Shown here piece after piece: positions 28,904 to 29,329 of a stretch of DNA of 29,329 bases. The translations under genes were made by a program, and so were the position numbers. Below the pieces are notes generated by a model. That model ran no database searches and was not told the DNA's origin. It saw only the letters and a list, made by a program, of their open reading frames with translations. The stretch is taken from IMG/VR virus record IMGVR_UViG_3300028800_000262, positions 1 through 29,329 of that record; one strand, given 5' to 3'. Position 1 is the first letter of the stretch; the number at the start of each line of letters is the position of its first letter. This stretch comes from a virus.

Positions 28904-29194
28904 ATGACCGATCCCACGACCGACACGCCGGTCCACCAGCCGCCGAGCACGAGTGACGCGGTCAAGGCCTTTCTTGGGGACCTTGCGCGGCCGTTCGCGA
29001 TCATCGTGACATCAGCCTCAACCGCCTATGCCGTGTGCGTCATCGCCTATGAGGGCAAGAATTTCAGCGAAGGCGCCATCTTCATCGGCGCCGTTTTCGC
29101 GGGCGTGAGCGCGCTCTATTGGGGAAAATCTGTCGAGAACATCAAACAGGCCCAGGCCAATGCCGATGTTGCGAAATCTAGCGGCGGATCATGA
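28904..29194 (+). CDS. holin candidate with two membrane helices
   Basis: The 96-residue protein has a polar N-terminus (about 30 residues), two hydrophobic helices (about 31-48, FAIIVTSASTAYAVCVIA, and 56-73, GAIFIGAVFAGVSALYWG) and a charged C-terminal tail (VENIKQAQANADVAKSS). That size and topology fit a class II-like holin. It lies directly before the endolysin gene, with an ATGA overlap, which is the classic holin-endolysin order. Holins open the inner membrane and release endolysin. Confidence 0.7.
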   Translation: MTDPTTDTPVHQPPSTSDAVKAFLGDLARPFAIIVTSASTAYAVCVIAYEGKNFSEGAIFIGAVFAGVSALYWGKSVENIKQAQANADVAKSSGGS

Positions 29195-29329
29195 TGCCTG
29201 ACGCGGAGATCACCGCCGAGCGCCTGACCGACTTCGTGGGCTGCCCGAATGCTGGACCGGTCGCCGCAGCTATGGATGCTGCTGCCCAACGGTTTGACAT
29301 CTCGACGCCGCTCCGTGTGGCCCACTTCA
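29191..29329 (+). CDS. endolysin N-terminus, GH19-like (partial)
   Basis: The ATG at 29191 overlaps the previous TGA, and the frame runs off the window after 46 complete codons. The visible part (ITAERLTDFVGCPNAGPVAA, then MDAAAQRFDISTPLRVAHF) matches the N-terminal helical segment of GH19 chitinase-like phage lysozymes. In these the TPLR-A-F stretch is followed by the catalytic Glu in a GHES-type motif, which here would lie outside the window. The enzyme would cleave the glycan strands of peptidoglycan. The position after the holin supports this. Confidence 0.65.
   Translation, partial: MMPDAEITAERLTDFVGCPNAGPVAAAMDAAAQRFDISTPLRVAHF

Noticed and set aside
1-29329. CRISPR arrays, tRNA genes, insertion sequences and replication genes
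   Set aside because: No regularly spaced repeats, cloverleaf-like sequences, transposase motifs or replication proteins were seen on either strand by reading. Dedicated tools were not available.

Overview
The whole window reads as one stretch of a tailed bacteriophage (or a complete prophage) with a contractile, myovirus-type tail. It is GC-rich, coding density is very high, start and stop codons overlap (ATGA, GTGA, TGATG) at many junctions, and no gap between genes exceeds about 115 bases. Nothing bacterial such as rRNA, tRNA or housekeeping genes is visible. The codon bias, the DUF3309-type membrane protein and the style of the fibre genes suggest a GC-rich proteobacterial host, most plausibly an alphaproteobacterium; this is an inference.

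Layout. 1-5507 is the head module: the end of an unknown gene, a tiny membrane ORF, a DUF2213-type protease/scaffold, a cement (decoration) protein, a DUF2184-type major capsid protein, a protein followed in frame by an open extension beyond its stop, a DUF4054-type head-completion protein, a small helical protein and a Mu gpG/HK97 gp10-like neck protein. 5508-8073 is an accessory island of mixed orientation: four small minus-strand genes, a degenerate serine-recombinase-like gene and a PAPS-reductase-like PP-loop enzyme. One of the small genes is bracketed by an exact 16-bp direct repeat. 8167-14941 resumes the virion block: head closure, tail terminator, DUF3383 sheath with a large inserted domain, DUF3277 tail tube with an apparent ATT start, a DUF3309 membrane protein, a small helical protein, the tail assembly chaperone pair with a candidate -1 frameshift site, and a tape measure protein carrying a cell-wall hydrolase-like domain.

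14954-21368 is a compact baseplate of the type seen in cyanophage Pam3: Dit-like protein, baseplate plug, hub, Gp138-type spike, gp25-like wedge, gpJ-like wedge and a DUF2612 protein. A fibre-like gene sits between the gp25-like and gpJ-like genes. 21368-27204 is the fibre region. Four proteins of the baseplate/fibre region (TTG start at 17923, and ATG starts at 21368, 24779 and 25200) begin with convincing Sec signal peptides. The three long ones carry even numbers of cysteines in the mature part (8, 12 and 6). Phage tail parts normally assemble in the cytoplasm, so this is the most unusual feature of the window.

27319-29329 is the lysis end: a proline-rich small protein, a multi-spanning membrane protein, an XhlA-like single-span protein, a membrane/coiled-coil protein followed by a lipoprotein (possible spanin pair), a holin candidate and the beginning of a GH19-type endolysin cut by the window edge.
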